This document shows positions 34,220 through 46,939 of a DNA stretch of 64,000 bases, piece by piece; position 1 is the first letter of the stretch; each line of letters starts with the position of its first letter. The stretch is from Diospyros lotus (lineage: Eukaryota > Streptophyta > Magnoliopsida > Ericales > Ebenaceae). Below the pieces are notes generated by a model, which saw only the letters and a list, made by a program, of their open reading frames with translations, searched no databases and was not told where the DNA came from. The position numbers and the translations under genes are program-made. The stretch lies in contig NC_068350.1 of the NCBI RefSeq assembly GCF_014633365.1, positions 2,981,001 through 3,045,000 on the forward strand, given 5' to 3'.

Positions 34220-35440
34220 CCTCCACACATCTTCAGTAGCATCTCCATCTTCATGAGAGCGTGGTCGTAAAAAGTAAGCCGGTGTTAAAGAATGGGCTCC
34301 TAATGTGTGTGTGTAACTTTCTTTCACTCGAGTGGAGGTTGGGTCCATGGCTGGGCTGGGAGGCAAATCTGGTATCATGTCTGACATGAAGCTCGGCACA
34401 CGAAACCTACTTTTAAAGTTCAATCACAGCTACATATACACCTCAATTGTCCTATATATCTATCTGGGCTGTGGTTTTTTTAATTGCTTGAAACCTGATG
34501 GATCATATATTCATGTAAAAGTTACTGTAAAAAGCATGTAATCATTAAGAAACAGAGCATCTTGGTAGTGAGACCTGGTGTTACTTGTATTCTGCTTCTT
34601 ATTCATTTCTGGGTTTTCAGATTTATTTGCACTAAGCATTAGAGTAGTGCTTTTGTTATGTTTCGAGTTAGGATTTGTAATTTTCTTTTCCAGATGTGGC
34701 CTTAGGTGAATTGCAGAATCCCAAGCCTTGTAGCAATTTAGAAAAATCCCATCTATCTTGCACAATGAAACAGAAAGTTCTTAGCAACTTCCTTTGTTGG
34801 CTTGTTGCTAATTTGAACATTTGAGTAAACAGGGCTCCATGTCAAAGATTAGTCTAGTACAATCTGGACCCTTCTCCTCAATTCAAATTTCCTTGTCTAT
34901 TTAAACAAAATAGGCAGAGAAGTCGTTTTCTAAGCTGGGCTACCATATGTGATAGAAATTTATATAGAATTCTTATGTAAAATGATGTGATTCATCAACA
35001 ATCAAGAAAGCAGAACACCCGCCAAAACGACTTATAATTACAAAAAATATCACTGTCGCGTCATTTCTTACAGCACTTTCATTACAAAACTCCATTTGAA
35101 GGATAAGATATTAAAGATTTTCCCTTTTGAAAGGTCCCATGGAAGGCTTGTGGGTGGTTGCCATCTCCATGGCAGAGAGGAATTGAAGTAAAGGGAGAAA
35201 AATGGGCCAAGCTGAGGTCTCAAAAGGAGATGGGCTGGGGTACTAAAACACTGTTTCACTGAGACTTTTGACCAATTTTCTGTATTTCTCTTCTTTTTCT
35301 GTTATTCTTATTTTTTATGTATTAAATAATTTTCTCAGGGAAAAAAAAAGGGTATAAATATTGGGGAAGTTGAGGTGGTGTCTAGTCAAGGCTGTGGCAG
35401 AGCAGAGATGCCATGCCCCTTCTTTATTGAAAGATGCTAA

Positions 35441-35473
<33 letters not shown>

Positions 35474-38384
35474 GTTTTCAGTGTATGAAATTGAAAGGGA
35501 GTAGTTTGTCCCAACTTCTTTAGCTCTTTACAGGCCTATGCATGATGCATGAGAAAGAACTGATCAATCAATTGGTTTGGGAAATGATGTTCTTTTACAT
35601 ACTACGTATAGAAAATATTATCAATCAAAACAATATGACATTGACAATTCTTTAGTTGTAGCCATTCAATTGGGGTTCTTTATTCAGAATTTTTATACAA
35701 AATGGTATATTGAGAAAGAAAGCACAAATCAAAGTTGCTCATAGTTGTGTTGAGTCATTGTGCACATTCTATGCAAAATTAGATTTCATGTTAACTTCAC
35801 CTTTAGATTGACTTCTCGTTAACGTTAATTCGCAATTAGCTTAAAAGAAGAAGATGATTTAAGCGAATGAAAACCAGCATATAAATATAGATTATCAAGT
35901 ATTCTCGATTATAAATAAAGAAAAGAAATTGTATTAAATAGTTGACAATCGACGTATAAATGTTAATTTAAGAGAAATACCAAGTCATGCATGAAGGGTG
36001 TTTGCTAACTTGGGGGCATAGGATTCCCCAAACCTCTCTCTTTAACAAGAGCGTGCTTTGCAGAAAAAGAGAGAGAGAGGGGGGAGGAAAGAAAGTGAGT
36101 GAAGATCCCACAGAGCAGCCCCCACAAAGATGTAGGAATCCCAAGCAGCCTAACTACACTACACCCACATAAAGCTAAAAATCAAATAAAGAAGCATAAT
36201 TACATAATAAGCTCCCACACCACACCTTCATTCCACACGTGGGGTCTTTTCATTCCTTGTTTTCTTTTACTTGGCCCCGGTACCATCCGTGCTTTCAAAT
36301 TAAAAAAATATTTTCTTATGTAAAAGATCTATCAAAGTCGTAGTTTAGTTGTTCGTACAAAATAAAGAAAGCGTCTTCTCAATTTGTAATTGTTAATTTG
36401 AGTCGTGTTGAATTTTGTTATTGTTCAATAATATCCCTGACATGGTTTGTGAGTTGTGAGTCAAAGTAAAGGAGTTAATGATGTTATTAAAGATAATCTC
36501 TATTAGGAAAATAATAATGGGTATGATGTACTTTTCATATTATGTGGCTCATTTAAAAAGTTTTTTTACTAATATAGTGAATTTCTTTCTCAATCAAAAA
36601 GATCTTTTTTACATGCAATTTTACCCTTGCTTTTAAAAAAAAAAACTACTTTTAAAACTCGAACTTTTAATTTTTTTTTGTTAGGTAAAAGAAAATTTGT
36701 GATATTTTAATAAAAAAAAAACAACTTTACCATTAAGACTATAAACGATGTCTTTTTTTTTTTTTTCTCTTTTCCCTCCTTTATAAATAACTTGGTGGGA
36801 AGCAATTTTTCCAACTTATATTTGAAAAACAAGCTCCAAGTCACACCTAAAAACAAATAAATGGGGCCCAATTTCCCATTTCCATCGCAGTTTTGAAAGT
36901 ATTTCTACCAATTAATCCTCTCTAAAAAGAGTATGTTAAAAATAGTTTCATAGATCAAAGGTGTAAACACCTTTACAAAAATTTTCTTAAAAAAATATTA
37001 TCAAATTTACATGATAATGATCCTCTCATAACTTTAAGTTACTTTAACCGATGTTTTCTTTCTTCGTATGCGATCCCAATGAGTCATATAATTTTGTATA
37101 AAGAAATTAAAGGGAGCAACCAGGATGTGACAAAATGAAACTAAAGGGAGCAAAGGGTGAGAAGAAAAAGAACAAAAAGTGGGATTGTACCCTATATATG
37201 TTTTGCCTTATTCTTTTGTAGGGTAAAAATGCTAATCTTTCTCTTCCACTTTGCCATCATCTTGTCCTCCTTTCTACATGTAGGAAAAGAAATCTCAGAG
37301 GAGCGCAAATTGGGCCCTATTTGAAGAAGAAAAGTAGTGATTAAACTTTGCAATTAAGTGGCTTTTGTTCTATTGATTGTGAGATTAGTGCACAAACAAC
37401 AAGAATAAAATATAACCCACCTCGTAGAGGAACTAAACAGTGGCTTGCTTTGTATTCTTTCCAAAGCTAAGTCTGCCCAGTAAAGTTGTCTCATGCAATA
37501 CGTTTTCCTTTCCCCAAAACCAACCAGAGAAGTGAAATTAATATTGAGTTGGGTGTTAGCTCGATCGTGAGACTTACCTTCTGTATTAAGATTTAAAATT
37601 TGAAGTTCAAGTGGCATGAGTTTAAGGCTGGATCAAAGTTGAATGATAGGAACCAAATTTAATGAACCATAGCATATGATTATTAATAAACAATAATGTG
37701 TATAAAAGTTCTACATAAAACTAAAGTAAAATACAGGTTGGAGCCATTGTGTCAAAATTTGAAGCTGCTTTTCCCTTTGTAGTATTCCTTTCTATCTGTT
37801 TCTCTTTTCTTTTCTTCCTCTTTGCTCTCCTTTTCCTCTTTGAAATCCATAAGCCGGAAAGATTAGTGCTGGACCCTTGTTATCTTATTCAAAGAAAAAC
37901 TTCAGTACCCTACCAAGATAGTAAAGAAATGAAGAACTAAATCATATGTTTTCGTATACTAAGGACATGAAGGCAACATAGCCAAAATGTGATTACCTTT
38001 CTGCTGATCATGTCTCAGTACTGGGTTCTACAATCACAAGTATAGACAGTAAAGAGACTGAGGAACTATCTTGTTTTCTGCCTCTCTTTTTTTCATTTAT
38101 AATTCGGGACTCCAATGTATGTATTTTTCATACATTAGATTTGTCCTTCAATATTATTAAAACTTTGTTGATAACGTAATTACAAAAAACAAAACCCACA
38201 AAGTTTAAAAGCGAAAATGTCACCTTCCTAGTCCTTTTTACCTAAAAGAAAATAGAGCATTGGCCTAGAGCCAAGCGTCCAAACTTAGACCAAATCAAAT
38301 GAAGGTTATGATAAGCTCATTGAATATTAAGTACAGAATCATTAGAAATATCCTTTTTGTTCACAGTGGTAGCCCTAAATGGCC

Positions 38385-38448
38385 CATGTGTCCCTGAATT
38401 GTTCCTTTTCTCTTGACAAAGAACACAGGAAGGGTGCAGGGACACATG
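38385..38448. other. Short perfect-stem hairpin
   Basis: CATGTGTCCCTG (38385-38396) is exactly complementary to CAGGGACACATG (38437-38448), with partial further pairing inside (TTCC with GGAA). The size suits a small-RNA precursor, but the arm matches no conserved plant miRNA that I recall. Confidence 0.4.
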
Positions 38449-39478
38449 GCAGCGTGCAATTGGTGGGGTGGCCGCGCGGCTTGAAATGATGAGCAGTTTA
38501 TCAACAGATTAGATTACTTGCTTGCTTAACCCCACGTTAATCTTATCAATCTCTTTGGGAACTTGGGCCTCCCCACCAAGCTCCACTCACCACCCTATAA
38601 TCATCACAAATATTTTTATAATTCTATATAAATGATAACCATTCCATATGATAGCTTAGTTCTATAATTAAGGTGTTGAAAACATCAATTTGCCACTCGT
38701 TGAAACTTTAACTTCTTAATTTTATTAATGTTTGAGTGATCTTATATTATACGATTTTAAAATGAATAGATCAATGACGCGATTAATAAGAATTTTTTAG
38801 CAAAATATAAAGATAGTTAAAGTGATCAATCGAGAGACAAAGTGTACTGTTTCTTCAACTCTTAATGAATTTCTCAACAAAATGGTATCAGTCAACTTCC
38901 TATTTCATTGATCAATGATCAGTCTACACGAACAATACATTATGAAACTAGTTACTTGTACAGAGGTAACCAATATACAACACAATATAACTCATTAATG
39001 ATAAAACATTAAAACCTTAAACACCCATCAAGTAATAATAATTGCTTTATTATTATATTCCTCTGTACAATAATGATCATCACTGTGCATTGAGCCCCTT
39101 TTAATCTGTTTATCCTGCCTGCAGATTAGGGTTTGGGAAAGCGTTCATGATTTGATGTAAAAATTTGTTAAAAAATTTCATGAATGGTGAAAAGGGATTG
39201 TTTATTACACAAGACCTAGAGATGCTATCACAACACTCGAGAAGTGGGTCAACAGCTCATTCATAAGCTATATTTACTAAACCCAGAGCAGCCATGATCA
39301 CATTCAGCCCTTCATCATTGGTATAGCAATCGAATGGTTTGAACGCTCTGTTCCATACGTTGCTGAATGAAACAGTCTCGTAGAATTTTGATTTTCCAAT
39401 GACAAATCACGAAACTAATTAGGCATAATGAAAGGGAGGCGCCCGCTGGTCATGACTGACGACTTTCTCTTTTGAAAA

Positions 39479-39520
39479 TTAGGGCTAGGGTTAGGGTTAG
39501 GGTTAGGGTTAGGGTTAGGT
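39479..39520 (+). repeat. Interstitial telomere-like tract, (TTAGGG)n
   Basis: One TTAGGG, a variant CTAGGG, four perfect consecutive TTAGGG units, then TTAGGT. The unit is six bases, not the TTTAGGG usual at most plant telomeres. Confidence 0.85.
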
Positions 39521-40533
39521 TTCTCCTCCTTTTAGTTTTCTTTTTCTCTTGTGAACGAATTTGAAAAGTGACGTGGGAAAGACATACCAAATGAAGATAG
39601 CTTTTGCATAGGGTTCTCTTCTCTTCAATCCATTAAAGCTCAAGCAGCCTTTTCTTTTTTGTTGTTGTTCCACTCTTTAATAGTTATTCTGTAAAATAAG
39701 TATCATTTAGTAACTCTTTTGTTTTTGTCTCCACCATTGCTCGCTCACTATATATTCTCCCCTTTTTCTTGGACACTAGCTTAATTTGTTTGTATATATC
39801 TTCGTCTTAATTTGTTGATTTGATTTCTTCCTCTTTGATCAATCATTTGTGTGTATATACTTCGTGTTACTTTATTAGTTGAATTGATTTGGTGGGTTTC
39901 TTTTGATAAAAAAATTTTCCATCAAGAAAAAAAAGAACTATTTATCCAGCTTGATGTTTCATTTGCATGGCTCGTGACTTTGTCACTGTCTTAAGGGCAT
40001 TTGAAAAAAACCAAAACGAGATGTCAACTCGCGTTGATTTGGATTTTATGTAAATTAAATCTTAATTTAAATATGATTGAGTTTATAATTTGGATATAAA
40101 ATTTATATAATTAGAAAATAAAAGCAAGATCAATTTAATTCAATAAAAAGATTCAAAACTAGGCTATGATAACCCTAAATCTAATTTGTTTAATTGATAA
40201 TGCAGAAATGCACACCTTAAGAAATTTGTGATTTGGACCAATAGAGAGATGCATGTCCATTAGGTATAGGATGTGGGAATGATTTATTTTTCTTGGTGAA
40301 CATGCAAAAATAATGAAGAATTATCTTAAGTTAGCCCTTGGAGAGAGTCTTTCAATTGCTTAGTTGATTATTAAAGTTTTCAAATAATAATTGATATAGG
40401 GAGTGGTGTATGGTCTAGAATATCATATCATATTACTACAAGTTTAGTCTTTCTTCGGATCTTGTCACACATTACATTTGATTTTATGGAAACCATAATC
40501 TCATGGGGGAGATTTCTTCACTCTTAATATTAA

Positions 40534-40997
40534 GGGAGAGTAAAAGTTTAATTTTTTTTTTTATCGATTCGAATCAATCGAAAACCTGAACTAATCGAAT
40601 CAAATCAATTAAACTTATCGGTTCAGTTCAATTTTTTTTTTTTTTTTGCATCGATTCGGTTCGATTAATTTTTTTTAAAAAATTTGATTTTCAATTTTTT
40701 TATAGGAAGAACCAAACTAACAAAAGTGACTGAACTTTAAAACGATATTATTTTGGTGTTTATAAAACAACATCATTTTTTTCGATTTTGTGTATTTTCT
40801 ATCAGTTACTTCGATTTTCTTCAATTTTTATACATTTTTTTAGTCTAATTGGTTCGGTTTGGTTTATACGGTTTGGGTTCGATTTTTTTGATTATCAATT
40901 AGTTTGATTTTTTGGATTAATTAGTGAGTTCGGTTTGATCTAATCAGTTAGTAATTTTGATGAATTCGATGACCGAGCAAACCATTTGCATACTCCC
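40534..40997. mobile_element. Small inverted-repeat element with CGGTTCGGTTT-type repeats
   Basis: Ends GGGAGAGTAAAAGTTTAATT and, reverse-complemented, GGGAGTATGCAAATGGTTTG are similar. The body is full of ATCGATTCG and GGTTCGGTTTGG variants, a common plant MITE-like repeat type. No target duplication was seen. Confidence 0.45.
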
Positions 40998-41099
40998 AGC
41001 GAAGACTCAATCTTGTCAATAACTTTGGGAGATTATCTTGGATGATCCTTGCCTCAATGAGAATTGCATAGTGTAGACATCCTATGTAGAGTTCTTCCT

Positions 41100-41345
41100 A
41101 GCAAAATCTATATTTTTATCTTTATTTTTTTATATTTTTTTCGTGTGATTATTTAGATTTTTTGTTATTTTGATTACATCTATAATTCTGATTTTTGAGT
41201 CAATTTAATTTATGTATTTTGACTTTTTTTCATGTGATAAGCTGAACCTTTTTGTTATTTCAAAAATACAAATTTAATAGTTTAATAATAAAAAATTTAA
41301 GTGATCACACGAAAACAAAAATCTTAAAAATACAATACCTAAAAC
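41100..41345. mobile_element. MITE, copy 1 of a family with long AT-rich TIRs
   Basis: The left arm contains TTTTTTCGTGTGATTATTTA and the right arm its inverse (TGATCACACGAAAACAAAAA). The left arm also resembles that of the element at 46940-47330 (TCG[TA][GA]YGAT...TTTTTTATTATTT..GATTACA). Confidence 0.55.
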
Positions 41346-42444
41346 TTGTTTTGATAAAAACATGAAAGTACAACATCGTGCCACTTGTCAATATTTGGTG
41401 GCCTCAATAATCATACCAAAAATTTATACCCAACACCTAAAAATTAAATCAAAGATCTATAAAACTTGTTTTTGACATAAATTATAGAACACATTCTAAA
41501 ATAAACACAACCTAATCCAATATGTTAAATCCCAAAAAAAGAGTAATTTAATAGTAATTGTAGTTAAGAAAAAGGTTATGTAATTGGACAAATAAGAAAT
41601 GAGAGATGTTTTGAGGTTAGGACTTAGGACAAAGTTTTAAAGGTATTATTACTTTATAATTAGTTAGGTTTAGGTCTCATGATGGCCTAATTATAGATTT
41701 AAATTGATGTCAAATTAATCTAGTTTTTTGAAAACTAGCCCTTAGGAAGGGTGGGGACATAAGTGAGAATATAAAAAAATAATATCCTTATAAATTTTTA
41801 TTAAAAAGATAGTTTCAATAATTAGTTCAACGCGTGACCAAAGCATTAAGAACACTAAGATTCAAAACCACAATCACAAACTTCCAACGTCCCATCTTTA
41901 AATCTTTTTATCTCTAAACTATGGCATTGATTGACTTTTTTTTTTAATATAAAATTTTATATTTACATACCATTACCCCTTATTGGCCCTATTGGGCTGC
42001 TAGAGTGGGCCCCATCCTGCCTTTAAATTGAGCAAACGTTCTTATTATAAAAAACCATACTAAAATCCAAACACAGTTAGGCTTTTGTCCATAAGTCAAA
42101 TAAAGTGATGGTTTCTTCTAGAAGAGGAGCTCGTATTTAAAAATGATATTTAAATCCTAATTTATGTATATTGTATTTGATTAAGTTTGTATTTAAAAAT
42201 GATTTTAAGACTCTATTGCATGACTTTGCTAAGTGACATGGTTTTAAGTCATGGTAATACTATATGAAGAAGTATTATTTAGTTTGATAAAAAAAAAACA
42301 AATTATTTGGGATTAGATAATTATAAAGTACAGGTATTAGATAATTCTATTCATTTTTCTTTTGTTATAATTTTTTTTTTAATGTCGGGTCAAAAATGCC
42401 TTTCTCATCTTCTTCGTCCATTACCTATCACTAAGGCTGACAAT

Positions 42445-42910
42445 AAGTCGAGCTAGGCCTAGTTCGAACTCAAATCGATTGATTTTAGCTTGGTTCATAA
42501 CTTGACTCGAACTTGATATGAGCTTATTTTTTTAGTTCAAGGTCGACTCGAAGATGACTATGAGGTAGCTCAGCTCAGCTCGAAACTTAACTCATGTGAT
42601 ATATATAATATATATATTTATTTATATTTAAATAATATATTTATAAAATTATTAAGTATATATTTATATTATTGAGTATTAAGTAATAAATATTTTTTTA
42701 TTTAATAAATTTATAAAATCAATATATATAAGTATATCGAGTTGGCTCATGAGACAAATGAGTTGAACTGATGGTAGTTCAAGCTCAGTTCATTTACTAA
42801 ATGAGCCAAACATTTGAACTCAAATTTGGTTTATTTGTATGATGAGCTAGCTTAATGAATCAATTATCGAGTCGAATCTTAACCTAGCTCACAAGTAGCT
42901 TGGCTTATTG
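42445..42910. mobile_element. Probable MITE with GAGCTCGAACT-type repeats
   Basis: Left half rich in GTCGAGCTAGGCC, GTTCGAACTC and GACTCGAAC. Right half carries the inverse sense (GAGTTGGCTCATGAG, GAGTCGAATCTTAACCTAGC). An AT-rich core of TATAT repeats lies between. This is a frequent plant repeat type; the ends are not resolved. Confidence 0.4.
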
Positions 42911-43890
42911 CCCGCTCTACCTACCATATGTTGCCATTATTTTTACCACTGCCCACCACTACCACCATGTCCTGTTACCATTACCACAAACTCATCCACT
43001 ATTTATTGTCACAAGTGTTATTTCTACTATTAATCACCTTGTTGCTAGTGATCATGGTTCATCTTCCATCCATTACTTTTCTACCTCTTTGTTTTTACTC
43101 TTCCTTGGCTCAAATTTTCCATAACCAAAATTGCTTCCACTATTGTTATTTGTTTCCTCCTTATAAGAAACCTTATTGCTAGGGTTAGCTCATATTACGA
43201 TGTTTAGGACTTTTTTTTAGTTTTTTCTCTTTGGTGAGAATGTCTTTTTTTATTTTAATATAAATATAATATATATAATTTAAATAAAAATATATTTGCA
43301 TATATATACATCATGGAAGATTGTGGGGGTAATTTGGCCATTTTTGATAATTTAACTCAAGTAATACATATATATTTCACATTTTAACACACCAAACATT
43401 GAATAATTATTATCTCAAGTAATGTCTTTTCTTATCAAATAAGGTATAGTATAATGGCGAAGTGAGGACCTTACTTTAGGGGGATAGATCACTCTCAAGT
43501 TTGTATATTAAATTTGTTTAGTATTACTTAATTGCCCCTATCTTTTTTATTTTGGAAGGAAAATATTAAAAAATATAATAATTTGTTTTCAATTGAATCA
43601 TTAAGTCAATCACTAACTAAATCTCATCACTATTTAATGGAAGTGCAAAAGAGTTGACTTGCACCATTAAGTCAACTTGTGAGTTGAAAGTTAGATTGTC
43701 ACAATTCAATGATTCGATTATGACTAATTAAAGATATTTTTTAATATCTTACCAATCAAACCATTACTCTAATTTGATTATTAAATGTGTTATTGATTGA
43801 TTGAATATAATAATAAATTATTTGTTGGAGAATTTGTTTTCAAGTTATTAGAACTCTACAAAAAATAAAATAATTAGAGGGAATGGGACA
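42911..43890. other. AT-rich spacer
   Basis: No gene supported; open frames near 42900-43180 are short and His/Leu-rich without recognisable motifs. Confidence 0.5.
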
Positions 43891-45418
43891 TTTCTTGTGC
43901 AAACCCTTCAATACTTAAATTAGATTTTTAAGAATATTGAAGAATTTGTAAAGCTTTTGAAATAGTATTATAAATGTACATTTTTGAATGTGAGCTCACA
44001 TATTTATAAGGGAGTTTGAAGGTTTGTAATAAATATTTTTGATATTTTAAGATTTACTAGAATTTGAAATCTTATGAATATGTTTTATCTCTTGTCAGAT
44101 TCTTAAAAGAATTTTTAAAATTGTCTTATTTGTGCTTTTGACTATATAAATACCCACATGGAACTCTTTCAAAAGACTTGTCTTCTAAAGACCGTTTCTT
44201 GTGTAAATTATTTGATACTTAAATTAGATTTTTAAGAACATTGAAGAATTTGTAAAGCTTTTGAAATAGTATTATAAATGTACATTTTTGAATATGAGCT
44301 CACATATTTATAGGGGAGTTTGAAGGTTTGTGATAAATATCTTTGATATTTTAAGATTAACTAGAATTTAAACTTTTATGAATAAGTTTTATCCCTTGTC
44401 AGATTCTTAAAAGGATTTTTAAAATTGTCTTATTTGCTCATTTGACTATAGAAATACCCTACTGGGAACTCTTTCAAAAGATTTGTCCTTTAAAAACCGT
44501 TTCTTATGCAAACCCTTCGATACTTAAATTAGATTTTTAAGAACATTGAAGAATTTGTAAAGCTTTTGAAATAGTATTATAAATGTACATTTTTGAATGT
44601 GAGCTCACATATTTATAGGGGAGTTTGAAGGTTTGTGATAAATATCTTTGATATTTTAAGATTGATTAGAATTTAGACTCTTATGAATAAATTTTATCTC
44701 TTGTCAAATTCTTAAAAGAATTTTTAAAATTGTCTTATTTGCTCTTTTGACTATAGAAATATCCCATAGGGAACTCTTTCAAAAGATTTGTCCTCTAAAG
44801 ACCGTTTCTTATGCAAACCCTTCGATACTTAAATTAGATTTTTAAGAACATTGAAGAATTTGTTAAGCTTTTGAAATAGTATTAAAAATGTAAATTTTTG
44901 AATATGAGTTCACATATTTATAAGGGAGTTTGAAGGTTTGTGATAAATATCTTTGATATTTTAAGATTAACTAGAATTTAGACTCTTATGAATAACTTTT
45001 ATCCCTTGTCAGATTCTTAAAAGAATTTTTAAAATTGTCTTATTTACGCTTTTGACTATAGAAATACCCCACAGGAAACTCTTCCAAAAGACTTGTCTTC
45101 TAAAGATCGTTTTTTGTTCAAACCCTTCAATACTTAAATTAGATTTTTAAGAACATTGAAGAATTTGTAAAGCTTTTGAAACAGTATTATAAATGTACAT
45201 TTTTGAATGTGAGCTCACATATTTATAAGGGAGTTTGAAGGTTTGTGATAAATATTTTTGATATTTTAACATTAACTAGAATTTGGATTCTTATGAATAA
45301 GTTTTATCTTTTGTCAGATTCTTAAAAGAATTTTTAGAATTGTCTTATTTGTGTTTTTTACTATAGAAATATCTAGTAGGAGACTTTTCCAAAAGACTTG
45401 TCTTCTAAAGACCGTTTT
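43891..45418. repeat. Tandem array: five copies of a 305-bp monomer
   Basis: The anchor TACTTAAATTAGATTTTTAA occurs at about 43912, 44216, 44521, 44826 and 45131, giving spacings of 304, 305, 305 and 305. All copies share GAGCTCACATATTTATA (or GAGTTCAC...), TTTGAAGGTTTGT, TTGTCAGATTCTTAAAAG and TCTAAAGACCGTTT in the same order, with about 5-10% divergence by eye. No long open frame. Satellite-like; origin unknown. Confidence 0.9.
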
Positions 45419-45999
45419 CATGGAAATTTGCCAAGACTCTCTGAAAGACCTCTAAGCTAAAAGAGTCTAAATATAAACATATTGGTGTGTTTATTGATCA
45501 GTAGAAGATATATATACATAACGGTAGTCAGTTGTACAAAAATTGCACTTTGGTTATGAACCCCATTAGCCTCTTGAACTTTACACAAATTGCACTTTGA
45601 TTCTGACCTTTATGTCTTTTTTTCAAAACTATCCCTATTTATCCATTAACTCTTCCAAACGTTGCATACTACGTATGTAATTTATTTATTTATTTCAAAA
45701 TTATCCCCACTTAAATCTATAAAATATGGGTTAATGGGAACACCTAAAAGGTGAAATTATATAAAGTACCTTTCTAAAATAACAAATATCGTATTGTCTC
45801 GTATCTTTATCTTTAAACAATAAAACAATAATATGTGCCTCTTTATCTAAGTCAGATTTAAGAAATAAGTCAATGGATAGTTATCTTGATTCAACCTGAA
45901 AAATCATCTATCACTTCATAATTATAAAGTTCGAGAACCTCAAAAATAGTATCGAATATCCCATCTTGTGCAACCTAAATATGGAACAAGATTCTTATA

Positions 46000-46240
46000 G
46001 GTAGTCCCTAGGGCACAAGTTAAGCGATTGGATAAGCAATATACCGATATTAATTTGGTGAGTTACGAGTTCGATTCTCACCCTACGTAAGGACTAAAGC
46101 TCCAACTTACGATTTATCTTATCTAACATAATCGAGAATATGAATATCGAAAATTACATAAGAACGATTATCGCAAGACTCTCATAAATAAATCTATATA
46201 ATTTTTCTTGTTCACTATACATTTGCTAATACTTCATACC
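46000..46240 (+). mobile_element. tRNA-derived SINE
   Basis: An A-box-like stretch (GGGCACAAGTTAAGCGATTGG, truncated here to its core TTAAGCGATTGG, about 46020-46031) is followed about 40 bases later by B box GTTCGATTCTC (46069-46079), flanked by GAGTTAC/ACCC as in a tRNA T-arm. The downstream AT-rich body has no coding frame. The 3' end is approximate. Confidence 0.5.
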
Positions 46241-46779
46241 AACTTAATATTTGACATAAAAATTATATTATATAATTGTTATTAAGAGACTCTTGGTATA
46301 CCTAATGCAACATTCAATCTAGATATCACCTTTTCAACCTCATTTTGTTTTTCACTGGGCACAACACCACGGACGGCTGGGCTGGTGTGACAACCTAGTA
46401 CTAAAAACACACAATTATTCTTAATCCCATAATGTTTTTGGTAACTTTTTAAAAATAAAATATGAATTTAAAACCTCATCACGCGGACATATGCAGGAAT
46501 GCCAGCGCACAAAGGCATTAGGCTGGAGCGTGGACGACAGGCGTTTGAATCGGCAGCCGTGCTGAGTCATCCCGTCGACCGTGAGCCTGAGGCAGAGGTT
46601 AGGTCACGAACATTGGCACGCACTAATTTAAGCACCCATCCCATCTCCATCTGCCATCTGCCCTCCACAATTTCAAATTTTCAAATTCAACATTCATTCA
46701 TTACATAATATTTAAAATGGGAAAAATTATTATAGTTTGTAATACAGGATTAAGGCTCTGTGTTTTGCATTTGTATACC

Positions 46780-46860
46780 GCATGGTGTACACGTCACGTG
46801 ATCAATCCGCTTGCAGTGGTAATTCCTTGCACACGCCCCACGTGTGCAGCATTTCACCTC
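46780..46860 (+). promoter_or_regulatory. Cluster of ACGT-core motifs upstream of the MYB gene
   Basis: ACACGTCACGTGATC at about 46788-46802 and CCCCACGTGTGC at about 46837-46848 contain three ACGT cores within 60 bp, including two full G-boxes (CACGTG). Such pairs bind bZIP and bHLH factors in plants. About 650 bp before the MYB TATA box; a MITE sits between. Confidence 0.4.
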
Positions 46861-46939
46861 TTTGCATTGCTTCTTTAGACTTAGAGGGTAAGTTATAATT
46901 CAAATTTTTTTATTATTTTAATTATATATATGAACCTGT

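Larger units (their letters stand above)
31481..40533. other. Gene-poor spacer (9 kb)
   Basis: No convincing gene. It holds scattered old repeats (including a LINE- or LTR-like zone at about 33580-34400), (GA)n tracts at 35439-35471 and near 36065-36080, and a TATA-like site at about 35353 followed by transcribed-looking GA-rich sequence. It also holds G-box-like ACACGTGGGG at about 36235, a hairpin at 38385-38448 and telomere-like repeats at 39479-39520. The open frame at 37749-37940 lacks an ATG and was not recognised. Confidence 0.5.
45419..46939. other. Spacer upstream of the MYB gene
   Basis: Holds a MULE-TIR-like segment near 45525-45610 (GTTGTACAAAAATTGCACTT...), a tRNA-derived SINE, a GC-rich island near 46480-46640 of unknown nature, and ACGT-core promoter motifs near 46790-46850. 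Confidence 0.5.

Noticed and set aside
37749..37940. 63-codon frame with a hydrophobic segment, after an acceptor-like ATACAG
   Set aside because: No ATG start, no recognisable homologue and no partner exons.
42900..43182. Two overlapping open frames of 74-84 codons
   Set aside because: His/Leu/Phe-rich, no start context or motif; flanked by MITE sequence.
43891..45418. CRISPR-like regular spacing
   Set aside because: Whole 305-bp units repeat with no short repeat/unique spacer pattern, in a plant nuclear genome.
46499..46708. 69-codon frame in a GC-rich patch
   Set aside because: No homology recognised and no gene structure; mentioned only as an unexplained GC-rich patch.
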